Below are positions 5,810 through 5,818 of a DNA stretch of 5,818 bases, in pieces. Within the stretch, counting starts at the first letter, position 1. Each line of letters begins with the position of its first letter. The DNA is taken from assembly GCA_030666985.1 (NCBI GenBank), contig DAOUWT010000183.1, positions 1 through 5,818 on the forward strand. The letters are read 5' to 3'. Origin of the DNA: Chloroflexota bacterium. Its GTDB lineage: Bacteria; Chloroflexota; Anaerolineae; Anaerolineales; UBA11858. The notes beneath the pieces are model-generated. The model made no database searches and was not told the origin of the DNA. It saw nothing but the letters and a program-made list of their open reading frames with translations. Position numbers and translations under genes: made by a program.

Positions 5810-5818
5810 GAAAAAAAA

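Overview
The window holds the 3' part of a type III-A (Csm) CRISPR-Cas operon with its ancillary signalling genes. Everything is on the + strand and tightly packed. The order is csm3 (5' end cut off by the window), csm4, csm5, a CARF-PD-(D/E)XK nuclease of the Card1/Can2 family, csx15, an unrecognised 132-residue protein with one likely membrane segment, and cas6. Genes are 4 to 33 bases apart and no promoter or terminator is evident between them, so they are probably co-transcribed. cas10 and csm2 would be expected just upstream, outside the window. No CRISPR repeats, cas1 or cas2 are visible.

How the parts fit together: Cas6 cuts precursor crRNA. Csm3, Csm4 and Csm5, with the unseen Cas10 and Csm2, form the crRNA-guided complex. 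Csm3 is the backbone subunit that cuts target RNA, and its catalytic Asp is present. Cas10 of active systems makes cyclic oligoadenylate when target RNA binds. The Card1/Can2 protein would sense this second messenger with its CARF domain and degrade nucleic acid. Csx15, a family proposed to bind or degrade cyclic oligoadenylate, would damp the signal. The membrane protein between csx15 and cas6 has no role I can name and is the best candidate for something undescribed.

After cas6 comes about 170 bases without a gene. It contains heptanucleotide repeats (a tandem block followed by an inverted block that could fold back on it), then a good sigma70-type promoter (TTGAAG, 16 bases, TATAAT), a run of eight C and a run of eight A at the window edge. 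The promoter points out of the window and could belong to a CRISPR leader or the next gene.

Organism: a bacterium, judging by Shine-Dalgarno sites and the sigma70 promoter. The protein style, csx15 and the degenerate heptad repeats remind me of Chloroflexota (Anaerolineae-like) genomes, but this is an impression, not a demonstration. Base composition is uneven: by hand count csx15 is about 57% GC, the membrane-protein gene about 39%, and the first third of cas6 about 70%. This suggests that the accessory part was assembled from different sources.
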